Positions 16,103 through 25,154 of a stretch of DNA of 51,852 nt are shown here, piece by piece (position 1 is the first letter of the stretch; the number at the start of each line of letters is the position of its first letter). Source of the stretch: Bacteroidota bacterium. Its GTDB lineage: Bacteria; Bacteroidota; Bacteroidia; Sphingobacteriales; Sphingobacteriaceae. The notes under the pieces are model-generated. The model worked only from the letters and a program-made list of their open reading frames with translations. It ran no database searches and was not told the origin of the DNA. The stretch is from NCBI GenBank assembly GCA_013288485.1, contig JABDBW010000007.1, forward strand, positions 1 through 51,852, written 5' to 3'. Both the position numbers and the translations under genes were made by a program.

Positions 16103-17185
16103 ATGAGTGATAATGAACTTTTAGAAGTAATTGAACGTTACCTGAACGGCGAAATGAGCCGGGAAGAACAGAAGAGTTTTGAATTACAACGTAAAGAGAA
16201 TGCAGAGATGGATAAAAAAGTTATTGAACACAAACTTTTTAACAACTTATTAAAGCAATATGGCGAGCGCGTTGAACTGGAAAACCGGTTAAATGCTATA
16301 CATGAAGAAATTGATGTGCATACGCTTAAGGAAAATCTCCTGGTACACCCATCATGGATAGTACAGCTATGGCGCAGCCATCATTCAAAAATATCGGTAG
16401 CGGCATCAGTGGCTATATTTGTTGTTGTAAGTGTAATGTATCTTGCAGGTAGCTTTAATAACAACGACTCGAAGTATGTAGCCTTAAATAACAAGATAGA
16501 CAAGCAATCGAAAGATATAAAAGCGTTGTCAAATGATATAAAGAAAACAACGCACATTGATAAATTCACAGGCTCCGGTTCTGGCTTTGCGTTTACATCG
16601 GATGGACTTATAGCAACTTGTTATCATGTGGTGCAGGGTGCCGATTCTGTATATGTTCAAAATGTGGATGGCTCTTCTTTTAAGGCCGAGGTGCTTTATA
16701 CCGACCCTCAAAAAGATATTGCTATTTTAAAAATAACAGATAACCAGTTTAAAGGCCTTGGCCCAATACCGTATTCGTTTAAAAAAGGCGAAAGCGATTT
16801 GGCTGAAACTATTTCTACCTATGGGTATCCTGGCGGTAAGCCTGTTTACCACAATGGTGTTATAAATGCTTCTACCGGTTTAAATGGCGATAGCGTTCAT
16901 TACCAGGTTTCTATTCCCATTAATTTTGGAAATAGCGGCGGCCCGTTATGGGATAGCAAAGGAAATATAATAGGTATTACTGATGCCAAAGAAGGCCATG
17001 CCGAGGGTGAGCATTATGCCATCAAATCAAGATACCTGATAGATGCCATACACAATATCCCTGCCGATTCACTGAATGAAAGGGTTAACCTAAACAGGAA
17101 AAATACATTGTCAGGTTTAAGCGAAGATCAAAAGCTGAAAAGAGAAAAGAGCTTTGTGTTTATGGTAAAGACCTACAATAATTAG
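16103..17185 (+). CDS. Anti-sigma-like N-terminus fused to TM helix and trypsin-like serine protease
   Basis: The 360-residue protein starts after a strong AGGAG at 16090-16094. Residues 1-90 resemble the cytoplasmic part of Bacteroidota anti-sigma proteins (IERYLNGEMSREEQKSFE). A TM helix follows at about 97-115 (VAASVAIFVVVSVMYLAG), then a short coiled-coil-like stalk (120-150) and a periplasmic S1/HtrA-like protease: His175 (CYHVVQGAD), Asp205 (DPQKDIAIL), Ser278 (GNSGGP). No PDZ domain is seen. Coupled to the ECF sigma gene by 15 bp, it probably controls that sigma factor. What the protease cuts, possibly itself, is inference. Confidence 0.85.
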   Translation: MSDNELLEVIERYLNGEMSREEQKSFELQRKENAEMDKKVIEHKLFNNLLKQYGERVELENRLNAIHEEIDVHTLKENLLVHPSWIVQLWRSHHSKISVAASVAIFVVVSVMYLAGSFNNNDSKYVALNNKIDKQSKDIKALSNDIKKTTHIDKFTGSGSGFAFTSDGLIATCYHVVQGADSVYVQNVDGSSFKAEVLYTDPQKDIAILKITDNQFKGLGPIPYSFKKGESDLAETISTYGYPGGKPVYHNGVINASTGLNGDSVHYQVSIPINFGNSGGPLWDSKGNIIGITDAKEGHAEGEHYAIKSRYLIDAIHNIPADSLNERVNLNRKNTLSGLSEDQKLKREKSFVFMVKTYNN

Positions 17186-17212
17186 CATCCATCCAAAGAA
17201 ATCAATAATAGC

Positions 17213-17242
17213 AAAAGGGCTTCATAACTGAAGCCTTTTTTT
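17213..17242. terminator. Terminator between sigma/protease operon and nuoCD
   Basis: A GGCTTC/GAAGCC stem extended by A/T pairs with a 6-nt loop ATAACT and a run of seven T. It serves the plus-strand operon and, with its A run, may also serve nuoCD, whose stop is inside the T run at 17241. Confidence 0.85.
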
Positions 17243-18980
17243 ATCTGTCCACTTCCCCCAAAACAAAATCAATTGAGCCTACTATTGCGATCAGATCGGC
17301 TATCATAACGCCTTTTGATAGTTCGGGCAGTACGGAGAGGTTGCAGAAACTTGGCGCGCGGGCCTTTACCCGCAAGGGTATCTCTGATTTTCCGTCGGCA
17401 ATGAAATAGAAACCCAGTTCGCCTTTGGCGCCTTCACAGCGTACATAATAGTCCTGTGATTTTGGAGTAATTTTGCGCGGCATTTTTGCACGCGGGTCAA
17501 AATCTATGGTGCGTTTTAATTCATTTTGCAGGCGGTCGAGGCATTGCTCAATTATTTTTAAGGATTGTGCTACTTCATCAACCCGTACTTTATACCGGTC
17601 CCAGCAATCGCCAACTTTGCCCATCTCGCCTTTGCCTACCGGTACATCAAAATCAAGTTCGGGGTAAACAGAATAATTATCTATCCGCCGCAGATCCCAT
17701 TTTAAACCCGAACCCCGTAGCATTGGGCCTGAGCATCCGTAATTAATAGCCACATCAAGTGGCAGTACGCCAATGTTGGCGCTACGGCTAATAAATATCT
17801 GGTTATCGGTTAGCAGTTGGTTCAGCTCAACCATTTTAGGTTTAAAGTAATCTACAAATTCACGGCAGCGTTCTTCAAAGCCAACCGGCAGGTCGTAAAA
17901 CAAACCGCCCACCCAAATATAATTGTACAGCATACGCGAGCCAGAGGCCCATTCCAACATACCCATAATATGTTCACGATCGCGGAAACACCATAAAAAA
18001 GGAGTAAAAGCGCCAATATCAATGCCATATTGGCCTATGGCGATGAGGTGCGACGCAATACGGTTCATTTCGCAAACCAGCACCCTGATGTACTCGACCC
18101 GTTTAGGTATATCCCGGTCAATACCCATCATCCGCTCAACGCCCATCACAAACGCGTGGCAGTTGTTCATAGAGGCCAGATAATCCATCCGGTCGGTAAA
18201 CGGGATAGTTTGCTGGTAGGTGAGCGACTCGGCATGTTTTTCGAAACAACGGTGCAGGTAACCCATGTGCGGTATTACCTCTTTAACTATTTCGCCGTCG
18301 GTGATCAGTTCCAGCCGCAAAACCCCATGAGTTGAGGGATGCTGCGGGCCCATGTTTAGCACCATGTCCTCAACGGCGGCGTTGGCTATTTTTTGGTTAT
18401 ATATTTCTAATGCCTGGTTATATTTTAAGGTTGGCGTTGTAACGGTTCTGTATTCAACTTCCTCGTCAGCAATTTGAGCAGGATATCCTATTTTTATGCC
18501 TTTGTAATACTCCGCCGCTTTATAACCTTTTCTTAAGGGATATCCCTCCCAATCATCCGGTAACAATATCCGTCGCAGATCGGGGTGCCCTTCAAAAAAT
18601 ATACCTACCATGTCAAATGCTTCGCGTTCATGCCAATCGGCGCTGCTGTAAACATTGGCTATACTTGGGAATGATGGCAGATCATCCTCATTACGATCAT
18701 TCGCCTTACTTATTTTTAAGGTTAACTGTAATTTATTGGGGATAGAGGCCAAATGATAAACTACGCCAAAGCGCCCGTCGTCAACACCATAATCAACCCC
18801 GGTAAGGCAGGAAAGAAAATCAAAATAAGTATTCGGATTATTGCGCAGTTCCAGGCATACCTCAACAATACGGTCAGGATCAATTAACAGGGCAGGTTGC
18901 AAGCCCGCAGTTTCTTCGCCCACAATTACATCTTCGCCAAATTTACCGGTCAGCAATAATTTAATATCCTCAAAACTCAT
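17241..18980 (-). CDS. nuoCD: NADH-quinone oxidoreductase subunits C and D, fused
   Basis: The 579-residue protein joins NuoC (about 1-170; [39 protein letters not shown]) to NuoD (about 205-579; [30 protein letters not shown], PMLRGSG). The HPSTHG and the C-terminal [20 protein letters not shown] mark the quinone-site subunit. Both are peripheral-arm subunits of respiratory complex I. Start 18980 overlaps the pdxH stop by 4 nt (ATGA), so the two are translationally coupled. nuoE-nuoN are not next to it; the plus-strand operon follows. nuoA/nuoB lie 4 kb upstream. Confidence 0.93.
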   Translation of the reverse strand: MSFEDIKLLLTGKFGEDVIVGEETAGLQPALLIDPDRIVEVCLELRNNPNTYFDFLSCLTGVDYGVDDGRFGVVYHLASIPNKLQLTLKISKANDRNEDDLPSFPSIANVYSSADWHEREAFDMVGIFFEGHPDLRRILLPDDWEGYPLRKGYKAAEYYKGIKIGYPAQIADEEVEYRTVTTPTLKYNQALEIYNQKIANAAVEDMVLNMGPQHPSTHGVLRLELITDGEIVKEVIPHMGYLHRCFEKHAESLTYQQTIPFTDRMDYLASMNNCHAFVMGVERMMGIDRDIPKRVEYIRVLVCEMNRIASHLIAIGQYGIDIGAFTPFLWCFRDREHIMGMLEWASGSRMLYNYIWVGGLFYDLPVGFEERCREFVDYFKPKMVELNQLLTDNQIFISRSANIGVLPLDVAINYGCSGPMLRGSGLKWDLRRIDNYSVYPELDFDVPVGKGEMGKVGDCWDRYKVRVDEVAQSLKIIEQCLDRLQNELKRTIDFDPRAKMPRKITPKSQDYYVRCEGAKGELGFYFIADGKSEIPLRVKARAPSFCNLSVLPELSKGVMIADLIAIVGSIDFVLGEVDR

Positions 18981-19624
18981 GGGGCCAGGCGTACTTTTTT
19001 CCAGTTTTTGTTATCAATTTTTTTAAATAAAATACGGTCGTGCAAACGGCCCTCGCCACCCTGCCAAAACTCAATGAGGCGGGGTTTTAAAATATAGCCG
19101 CCCCAAAAGGATGGTTTCGGAATAGTTTTATCGGCATATTCTGTCTCTAACTGGCTTACTTTGCCTTCCAGTATATCCCTGCCTGCTATTTCCTGGCTTT
19201 GGGGCGATGCCAGCGCGCCTATCTGGCTTTCTTTTGGCCGCGAATGAAAATAAGCTTCAGATTGCTCCTTGCTTAACTTTTCTATGGTTCCTTCAATACG
19301 AACCTGCCGTTCCAGTTCGCTCCAAAAAAATAGTAATGCGCCCAACGGGTTTTTTGTTATTTCTTTCCCTTTGCGGCTTAAATAGTTGGTGTAAAATGTA
19401 AACCCGTTAGCGTCAAATCCTTTTAATAAAACTATACGGGCCGAGGGGCGGCCATCGGTTGTGGCCGTAGCCAGCGTCATGGCGTTCGGGTCATTTACTT
19501 TAGCGGTAACAGCTTCATCAAACCATAGTTCAAACTGTTTTATCGGGTTGGTATCGACGGTTGTTTCTGTTAAAGAAGCCGAGGTATACTCATGCCGTAA
19601 ACTTTGTAATTCTTTCTGTGTCAT
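18977..19624 (-). CDS. pdxH: Pyridoxamine 5'-phosphate oxidase
   Basis: The 215-residue FMN enzyme oxidises pyridoxine/pyridoxamine 5'-phosphate to PLP. Visible motifs are [37 protein letters not shown] (FMN phosphate binding), [15 protein letters not shown], and the C-terminal [17 protein letters not shown]. It ends in a 4-nt overlap with nuoCD. A consensus -7 box lies 6 nt before its ATG, so pdxH leads a pdxH-nuoCD transcript, separate from nuoAB. That a vitamin B6 gene drives nuoCD is odd. Confidence 0.95.
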   Translation of the reverse strand: MTQKELQSLRHEYTSASLTETTVDTNPIKQFELWFDEAVTAKVNDPNAMTLATATTDGRPSARIVLLKGFDANGFTFYTNYLSRKGKEITKNPLGALLFFWSELERQVRIEGTIEKLSKEQSEAYFHSRPKESQIGALASPQSQEIAGRDILEGKVSQLETEYADKTIPKPSFWGGYILKPRLIEFWQGGEGRLHDRILFKKIDNKNWKKVRLAP

Positions 19625-19630
19625 TTAATG

Positions 19631-19638
19631 CAAACTTA
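19631..19638 (-). promoter_or_regulatory. -7 promoter box TAAGTTTG, 6 nt from the pdxH ATG
   Basis: Exact TAnnTTTG match on the minus strand ending six bases before the ATG at 19624, predicting a leaderless or nearly leaderless pdxH-nuoCD mRNA. Confidence 0.55.
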
Positions 19639-19743
19639 CAAATTAATTAACCTGTAAATAGTAATATTGTATTTGAGTTATACCATTGCCCAACATATTT
19701 TACTTTAGCTTGTTTATGTAGTCTATATAATAAAAATACGTTT

Positions 19744-20307
19744 ATGTTAAATTCTGTTACAGCCGCCGCGGGACGTTTATTAATATCGGAACCCTTTATG
19801 ATGGACCCTAATTTTAAGAGGTCGGTCATCCTGTTAACTGAATATGCCGACTCGGGCGCAATCGGCTTTATTTTAAACCATCAAAGCGAATATTTGCTGG
19901 GCGATGTTTTGCCCGATGTTTCTTATTCGGAAATGCCGGTATATATTGGCGGCCCGGTAGCTGCAAATACTTTACACTTTATACATTGCGTCCCCGAAAA
20001 AATTGAAGGAGGTATTGAAATATGCGATGGTATATTTTGGGGCGGCGATTTTGAAATGGTGAAACAATTGGCTGCCGACTATCAATTAGATGAAACGGAA
20101 ATAAAATTTTTTATGGGCTATTCCGGCTGGACGGAAGATCAACTGGGTGATGAAATAAAAGAAAATAGCTGGATAGTAGCCGAAAAATGCAGCGCAAGCA
20201 CCCTATTTGCCAGCAGCGAACAAAATATGTGGCGGGAAGTAGTGATCGGCCTGGGCCATCGCTTCGCGCATATTGCTAATTTTCCCGAGAACCCGCAGTT
20301 GAATTAG
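19744..20307 (+). CDS. YqgE/AlgH family protein
   Basis: The 187-residue protein begins AAAGRLLISEPFMMDPNFKRSVILLTEYADSGAIGFILNHQ, the hallmark of UPF0301/YqgE, followed by YIGGPVAANTLHFIHCVP and FFMGYSGWTEDQLGDEI. The AlgH/YqgE fold is known; the biochemical function is not settled. It lies on the opposite strand inside the nuo/pur region. Its TAG stop is part of the inverted repeat at 20306-20398. Confidence 0.9.
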   Translation: MLNSVTAAAGRLLISEPFMMDPNFKRSVILLTEYADSGAIGFILNHQSEYLLGDVLPDVSYSEMPVYIGGPVAANTLHFIHCVPEKIEGGIEICDGIFWGGDFEMVKQLAADYQLDETEIKFFMGYSGWTEDQLGDEIKENSWIVAEKCSASTLFASSEQNMWREVVIGLGHRFAHIANFPENPQLN

Positions 20308-20398
20308 GTTGTACGTTATACGTTGGATGTTGTACGTTTTTTTAGGTTTTAAAATGGATGATTTAAACGTACTACGTAAAACGTCCCACGTATAACCT
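20306..20398. repeat. ACGT-rich inverted repeat spanning a convergent junction
   Basis: AGGTTGTACG at the left end matches, with one G:T-type change, the reverse complement of CGTATAACCT at the right end; inside both halves are many TACGT/ACGTT copies. The plus-strand yqgE-like gene and minus-strand purE both stop with TAG inside the arms (20305-20307 and 20397-20399). Confidence 0.7.
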
Positions 20399-20894
20399 AT
20401 TTCCCCGCCTTCATTTCCTCCGCCGATTCCTCCACCTTTTGTTTGAGCGTTTCTTTATAAGCGATGAGTTTTTTGGTCAAAGCATCATCAGCCGTAGATA
20501 ATATCTGTGCGGCCAATATCCCCGCGTTTTTCGCGGCATTTAAAGCCACGGTTGCAACCGGGATGCCATTTGGCATTTGCAGGATAGAAAGAATAGAATC
20601 CCACCCATCAATAGAGTTGCTTGATTTCACCGGTACGCCAATAACGGGCAAATGTGTTAACGAAGCCACCATGCCCGGCAAATGTGCAGCGCCGCCCGCG
20701 CCGGCTATAATAACCTTTAAACCGCGCCCTGCGGCCTCACGGGCATAGCTGAACATGCGATCGGGTGTGCGGTGGGCTGATACTACTGTTATTTCGTAAT
20801 TAACGCCCAGTTCCTTTAAAACATCGGCGGCATCCTGCATAACCGGCAGATCCGATTTGCTGCCCATGATGATTCCTATTTTGGGAGAGTTCAT
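20397..20894 (-). CDS. purE: N5-carboxyaminoimidazole ribonucleotide mutase
   Basis: The 165-residue class I PurE converts N5-CAIR to CAIR in purine synthesis. [27 protein letters not shown] (catalytic His) and [17 protein letters not shown] are all present, and the C-terminal helix EEMKAGK is charged. It pairs with purK upstream on the same strand, 117 bp away, with repeat copy A between them. That repeat could weaken or end transcription between purK and purE. Confidence 0.95.
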   Translation of the reverse strand: MNSPKIGIIMGSKSDLPVMQDAADVLKELGVNYEITVVSAHRTPDRMFSYAREAAGRGLKVIIAGAGGAAHLPGMVASLTHLPVIGVPVKSSNSIDGWDSILSILQMPNGIPVATVALNAAKNAGILAAQILSTADDALTKKLIAYKETLKQKVEESAEEMKAGK

Positions 20895-20927
20895 AATCTT
20901 ATTATTAAATCGTCATTGCAGGGCGTT

Positions 20928-21014
20928 AGCCCCCTCTAAATCTCCCCCGGTAGGGGAGACTTAAAATTTTCTTTAAGAAAGCCCTCCCTACCGGGGAGGG
21001 TTGGGTGGGGCTTA
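20928..21014. repeat. Dispersed 3'-end repeat, copy A (purK-purE spacer)
   Basis: An 87-bp inverted structure: a conserved arm starting AGCCCCCTCTAAATCTCCCC, a central AAAATTTTCTTTAAG, and a diverged arm ending GGTGGGGCTTA. The final TTA at 21012-21014 is the complement of the purK stop TAA. Aligns along its length with the reverse complement of copy B at 30874-30967. Confidence 0.85.
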
Positions 21015-22151
21015 ACTAACAACTTTCAACGTTCGTTGCACAAATCGCGCTGTTTCTATCGCCTTTTCCCTGTCTGCATCCACAATGGTAACATGCCCCA
21101 TTTTGCGGAAAGGTTTGGTTAAGGCTTTGCCGTATAAATGTACATATACGCCGGGGCATTTTAATATTTTTTCAATTCCCTGGTATATGGCGGGGCCCTC
21201 GTGGCCGGGTTCGCCTAACAGGTTTATCATAACCGCGTTGCTTAAACAGGCGGTATCACCTAAAGGCTGGTTAAATATCGCCCTTAAATGCTGTTCAAAC
21301 TGCGATACTACATTACCCTCAATACTCTGGTGCCCGCTGTTATGCGGGCGCGGGGCCAACTCATTAACTAATATTTCGCCTTCTTTGGTTAAAAACATTT
21401 CTACCGCTAATAAGCCCACAATTTTCAGATCTTCCGATATTTTTTTGGCTATGCGCTCGGCTTCCTTCTGTATTTCGAAAGCCAGGGTAGAAGGCGATAT
21501 TAAAAATTCAACCAGGTTAACTTCAGGGTTAAATTCCATTTCAACCAGTGGGAAGGCAGATATATCGCCGTTTGCATTGCGGGCTACTATTACGCCTATT
21601 TCTTTTTCAAAATCTATCAGCCGTTCAATAATGCTGGGTTCTGTAAACGCGGCATGCAGATAAGTTTCATCCATCACCTTATAAACCCCCCGGCCATCAT
21701 AGCCGTCGCGCCTTAATTTTTGTATGTAGGGGTAGGGGATATTTGTTCGCTTTAATTCATCAGCTGATGTGATTACCCGGAAATCGGCAGTTGGGATATT
21801 GTTTTCTTTAAAAAATTGTTTTTGCAGCCCCTTATCCTGTATCAACCTGATAATTCGCGGCTGCGGGTATACCAAAACGCCTTCTTTTTCCAGTTGTTCC
21901 AGCGCGTCAACGTTTACCTTTTCAATTTCGATGGTAAGCAGGTCGACCTTTTTGCCGAATTTATATACCGTTTCGTAATCGCCAAGGGAGCCGACAGTAA
22001 ATTCATCACATAATTTACGGCAGGGGGCCTCGCGGTCAGGGTCGAGTACCTTTACGGTAACATTATAATTAATGGCTTGTTGAATGAGCATACGGCCCAA
22101 TTGTCCGCCTCCTAAAATGCCCAATTTAAGGTCTCCGTAAAATGCTTTCAT
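21012..22151 (-). CDS. purK: N5-carboxyaminoimidazole ribonucleotide synthase
   Basis: The 379-residue ATP-grasp enzyme carboxylates AIR to N5-CAIR with ATP and bicarbonate, feeding PurE. KLGILGGGQLGRMLIQQA opens the N-terminal domain, YPYIQKLRRDGYDGRGV is the ATP-grasp loop, and VNELAPRPHNSGHQSIEG the metal-binding and substrate segment. Length is normal. A near-consensus TAAACTTG lies 8 nt upstream of the start. Its stop codon is supplied by repeat copy A. Confidence 0.95.
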   Translation of the reverse strand: MKAFYGDLKLGILGGGQLGRMLIQQAINYNVTVKVLDPDREAPCRKLCDEFTVGSLGDYETVYKFGKKVDLLTIEIEKVNVDALEQLEKEGVLVYPQPRIIRLIQDKGLQKQFFKENNIPTADFRVITSADELKRTNIPYPYIQKLRRDGYDGRGVYKVMDETYLHAAFTEPSIIERLIDFEKEIGVIVARNANGDISAFPLVEMEFNPEVNLVEFLISPSTLAFEIQKEAERIAKKISEDLKIVGLLAVEMFLTKEGEILVNELAPRPHNSGHQSIEGNVVSQFEQHLRAIFNQPLGDTACLSNAVMINLLGEPGHEGPAIYQGIEKILKCPGVYVHLYGKALTKPFRKMGHVTIVDADREKAIETARFVQRTLKVVS

Positions 22152-22185
22152 TTATAGTGCAAGTTTAGCCTAAATCTTTGAAAAA

Positions 22186-22653
22186 TCATTGTTCAGACGA
22201 TTTCTTATCCGCCACTAATGCCACCGGCAACCCCACACAAATTATAAGCGCACAAACACCGGTAATAATACCTGTAATGCGGATATGGTGCGGCCCTATC
22301 ATACTTAACGGAACGACGATCAGGTTCATGATGAGCCAGGCCGTGCCGCCATACACAATGGCTACTATGTATTTGTTTTTCAATATCGAAAAAGTGAAGG
22401 GGTACAGCAGATAAAAAGCCGTCGTAAACAAATAAGCAATGAGGTAATGAAATAATATACCGGCTACCACCATTTCTTCAGCCCCGGAAAATGCTGCTCT
22501 GCCAAACACACCGCTCGCAATAAAACGGAAAATAAGCAACGGGTTGATCTTATAATTAATAATAAGGGCGGCAAGGGCATCCAATGTGCCGGTTATTAAA
22601 CCTAACACCAATATTTTTCTGAAAGCACTTAGTTTATAGGTAGTTGCAGGCAT
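22186..22653 (-). CDS. Unknown four-TM membrane protein in the nuo/pur region
   Basis: The 155-residue protein has hydrophobic segments at about 13-30, 62-85, 93-117 and 121-147. It contains a loop GVFGRAAFSGAEEM between the first two, which resembles the YagU/DUF1440-type conserved region, but I am not sure of this family. It ends in a hydrophilic tail. A perfect -7 box lies 4 nt before the ATG, so it has its own promoter despite sitting 18 bp after nuoB. No functional link to complex I is evident. Confidence 0.65.
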   Translation of the reverse strand: MPATTYKLSAFRKILVLGLITGTLDALAALIINYKINPLLIFRFIASGVFGRAAFSGAEEMVVAGILFHYLIAYLFTTAFYLLYPFTFSILKNKYIVAIVYGGTAWLIMNLIVVPLSMIGPHHIRITGIITGVCALIICVGLPVALVADKKSSEQ

Positions 22654-22657
22654 ATAT

Positions 22658-22665
22658 CAAATATA
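22658..22665 (-). promoter_or_regulatory. -7 promoter box TATATTTG, 4 nt from the ATG at 22653
   Basis: Exact match on the minus strand within the 18-bp gap between nuoB and this membrane-protein gene. Predicts a separate leaderless-type transcript. Confidence 0.55.
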
Positions 22666-22671
22666 TTCATA

Positions 22672-23154
22672 TTATCCTTTTATCAACTGTTCACCTTCTA
22701 TTTTCTTTTGCAGTTCCAGTATAGCGCCTATCAGCGCTTCGGGGCGTGGGGGGCAACCTTGTACATATACATCAACCGGGATAACCTGGTCTACCCCTTT
22801 TACCACATGATAGCCGTGCTGCCAGTACGGGCCGCCACAGTTGGAGCAGGAACCCATTGAAATAACATATTTTGGCTCGGGCATTTGCTCGTATAGCCGT
22901 TTTATGCGTTCGGCCATTTTAAAGGTTACGGTACCGGCAATAATAATTACATCGGCCTGGCGGGCTGACGGGCGTGGGAAAACGCCGAACCGGTCCATAT
23001 CATAGGTTGACACATATGCCCCTATCATCTCAATAGCGCAGCAGGCAATACCAAAACTTAAAGGCCATAATGACGACAACCTCGACCAATTCAACAGGTC
23101 GTTCATTTTGGTGACCACTATGCCGCCGCTTTCGTTGCTGATATCAAGACTCAT
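22672..23154 (-). CDS. nuoB: NADH-quinone oxidoreductase subunit B
   Basis: The 160-residue subunit holds the N2 4Fe-4S cluster of complex [21 protein letters not shown] supplies the adjacent cysteine pair, and [13 protein letters not shown] and [12 protein letters not shown] the remaining ligands. The start overlaps the end of nuoA by 11 nt, indicating coupled translation. The next gene on this strand is a membrane protein with its own promoter, not nuoC. Confidence 0.97.
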   Translation of the reverse strand: MSLDISNESGGIVVTKMNDLLNWSRLSSLWPLSFGIACCAIEMIGAYVSTYDMDRFGVFPRPSARQADVIIIAGTVTFKMAERIKRLYEQMPEPKYVISMGSCSNCGGPYWQHGYHVVKGVDQVIPVDVYVQGCPPRPEALIGAILELQKKIEGEQLIKG

Positions 23155-23749
23155 TGGTTGGCTTTTTGAAAGTAGGTTTAAACATAGGTTTCCTTATCGG
23201 TGCTGTTGTTGTTGTCGCAACGGGTGCGTTAGCAACCGGGCCAGGTTCTATATTAAAATCTTTTACCTTATAAACGCTTTGCTCCAAATTCAGTTTTTCA
23301 TACAATGATGCCGGAATACTAGAATTTGTTGCAGGAACAGTGGGTTTTGGCTTTATCCAGTCCAGGTCGCCTTTGCGCCAAACGTAAGCCAGGCCCAGTA
23401 TCAGTATGCCTAAAAATATAAACATTTCTGCCAGCGAGAACCATCCCCAGCGCGCGTCGGCAGCTATAATTTCGTGATTGCCAAATATGGTTGCCCAAGG
23501 GAAAATAAACACCATCTCCACATCAAACAATAAAAAAACAAGGGCGATAACATAAAAGCGGGAGTTAAAAGGCAGCCACGCGTTGCCGGTTGGCTCCTCA
23601 CCGCATTCGTAAGAAGTTAGCTTCTCGGGGTTGGGTTTATTGGGTGCTATTAACCGGTTCACAAAAAACATCAGGGCTACCAGGATAATTCCTGTTATTA
23701 AAAAGATAAGTATCTTACCAAATTCTGATATTTGCGAAAGTTCAGCCAT
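23144..23749 (-). CDS. nuoA: NADH-quinone oxidoreductase subunit A with C-terminal extension
   Basis: NuoA is a three-TM membrane subunit of complex I. Segments at about 12-34, 69-92 and 100-124 and the motif [23 protein letters not shown] (the loop Cys near the quinone site) are clear. This copy has about 65 extra residues after the last helix, Pro/Ala/Thr/Lys-rich (about 201 residues in all, versus about 120-150 usual). The start is set at 23749; a longer frame reaching 23854 is rejected because it reads into the divergent gene and crosses the -7 box. The start codon overlaps that of the flavoprotein. Confidence 0.92.
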   Translation of the reverse strand: MAELSQISEFGKILIFLITGIILVALMFFVNRLIAPNKPNPEKLTSYECGEEPTGNAWLPFNSRFYVIALVFLLFDVEMVFIFPWATIFGNHEIIAADARWGWFSLAEMFIFLGILILGLAYVWRKGDLDWIKPKPTVPATNSSIPASLYEKLNLEQSVYKVKDFNIEPGPVANAPVATTTTAPIRKPMFKPTFKKPTNES

Positions 23750-24962
23750 GCCTGCAAATTTAATAAAACAAACAGATTTTGATGCTATAATTATTGGCGG
23801 TGGCGCCTGCGGGTTAATGTGCGCCGTACAAGCCGGGTTTTTAGGCAAACGCACCCTGGTTTTAGAGAAAAATGACCAGGTGGGTGCAAAAATACTAATA
23901 AGCGGCGGCGGCAGGTGTAATTATACTAACTTGTATTCCTCGCCCAAACAATTTATATCGCAAAACGAACATTTCAGCAAATCGGCGTTCGCACAGTGGA
24001 CAGTTGAAGATACCATCAGCTTTTTTGAAACTTATGGCATTGAGGGGAAGGAAAAAACCTTGGGGCAGCTTTTCCCGGTAAGTAATAAGGCTAAGGATGT
24101 GATTAAGGTTTTTACTGATCTATGTAATGACTTAGGCCAGCAAATATGGTGCGGCGCCGATGTTAACACGGTTGAAAAAACGGGAGATGGTTTTAATGTG
24201 TTACTGGAACGAAATGGCCGACACGAAAAATTAACCGCCCCAAAAGTGGTAATAGCCGCGGGTGGCCTGCCTATTCAAAAGATGGGGGCGACGGATTTTG
24301 GCCTGCGCACCGCCCGCAAATTCGGACTTGAAATTATTGATACCGCACCGGCCCTGGTGCCGCTTACCATTACCGGCAAAGACCAGCAATGGTATGAACA
24401 GCTATCGGGCAGCAGTATTTTTTGCAGAGTTTGGAACGACAGGGCCAGTTTTGAGGAAAATATTTTGTTTACCCATTGGGGATTAAGCGGCCCGGCCATA
24501 TTGCAAATATCATCCTATTGGAAAGCCGGCGAGTTTATTTTTATCGACCTGCTCCCGCATCGAAACATTACGGAACTTGTACTGCAGGAAAGAGAAATAA
24601 ACGGTAAAAAGACTTTGCTGAATTACCTTTCGGGTTTATATACCCGCAAATTTGCGGAAGCGTTGAGCGGTTATTTACCCGTTGATAAAAACCTGGCATC
24701 GCTAAATAAAACCGACCTGGAAAATATGAACAGCCTTATACATACTTTCAAAGTAAAACCAGCGGGGGATAAAGGTTATGACAAGGCCGAAGTTATGCGC
24801 GGCGGTGTATCAACCGACGAACTTTCATCAAAATCATTGGAAGTTAAAAAAGTGCCGGGACTGTTTTTTGGCGGCGAATGTGTTGATGTTACCGGCTGGC
24901 TGGGCGGCTATAATTTTCAATGGGCCTGGGCAAGCGGGTTCGTTATTGCGCAGGGGTTGTGA
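23748..24962 (+). CDS. HI0933-family FAD-dependent oxidoreductase
   Basis: The 404-residue flavoprotein has FDAIIIGGGACGLMCAVQAG (dinucleotide-binding GxGxxG), KNDQVGAKILISGGGRCNYTN, the family-typical WGLSGPAILQ, and the C-terminal GLFFGGECVDVTGWLGGYNFQWAWASG that binds FAD. This is the HI0933/BaiN-type family; substrate is unknown. The frame extends upstream into nuoA, but MPANLIKQ at 23748 is the plausible start. That ATG and the nuoA start share two bases (CATG). A GATATTTG 13 nt upstream, one mismatch from -7, is inside nuoA. Confidence 0.88.
   Translation: MPANLIKQTDFDAIIIGGGACGLMCAVQAGFLGKRTLVLEKNDQVGAKILISGGGRCNYTNLYSSPKQFISQNEHFSKSAFAQWTVEDTISFFETYGIEGKEKTLGQLFPVSNKAKDVIKVFTDLCNDLGQQIWCGADVNTVEKTGDGFNVLLERNGRHEKLTAPKVVIAAGGLPIQKMGATDFGLRTARKFGLEIIDTAPALVPLTITGKDQQWYEQLSGSSIFCRVWNDRASFEENILFTHWGLSGPAILQISSYWKAGEFIFIDLLPHRNITELVLQEREINGKKTLLNYLSGLYTRKFAEALSGYLPVDKNLASLNKTDLENMNSLIHTFKVKPAGDKGYDKAEVMRGGVSTDELSSKSLEVKKVPGLFFGGECVDVTGWLGGYNFQWAWASGFVIAQGL
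23755..23762 (-). promoter_or_regulatory. -7 promoter box TAAATTTG, 5 nt from the nuoA ATG, inside the flavoprotein gene
   Basis: Exact TAnnTTTG match on the minus strand, lying within codons 3-5 of the divergent flavoprotein gene. Confidence 0.55.
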
Positions 24963-25056
24963 GTGGTGAGTTGTGAGTTGTGAGTGGTGAGTGGTGAGTG
25001 GTGAGTGGTGAGTGGTGAGTGGTGAGTGGTGAGTGGTGAGTGGTGAGTGGTGAGTG
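24961..25056 (+). repeat. Heptanucleotide tandem repeat GAGTGGT, about 13 units
   Basis: Thirteen full 7-nt units (eleven GAGTGGT, two GAGTTGT at positions 2 and 3) plus a partial one, starting inside the flavoprotein TGA stop codon (24960-24962). Complementary ACTCACTACTC / ACTCACCACTCAC segments occur at about 25125-25153, so the spacer can fold into a long hairpin. The rest of 25057-25124 is ordinary AT-rich DNA. Confidence 0.95.
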
Positions 25057-25154
25057 CCATTATGTTAACCGGCACTCAATTCAAGCATACCCGGTCAAAC
25101 GAATATATTTTTGCAAATTTCCCAACTCACTACTCAAAACTCACCACTCACTAC

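Noticed and set aside
24961..25153. Heptamer array considered as a CRISPR array
   Set aside because: Unit is 7 nt with no spacers and no cas genes nearby; it is a simple tandem repeat.
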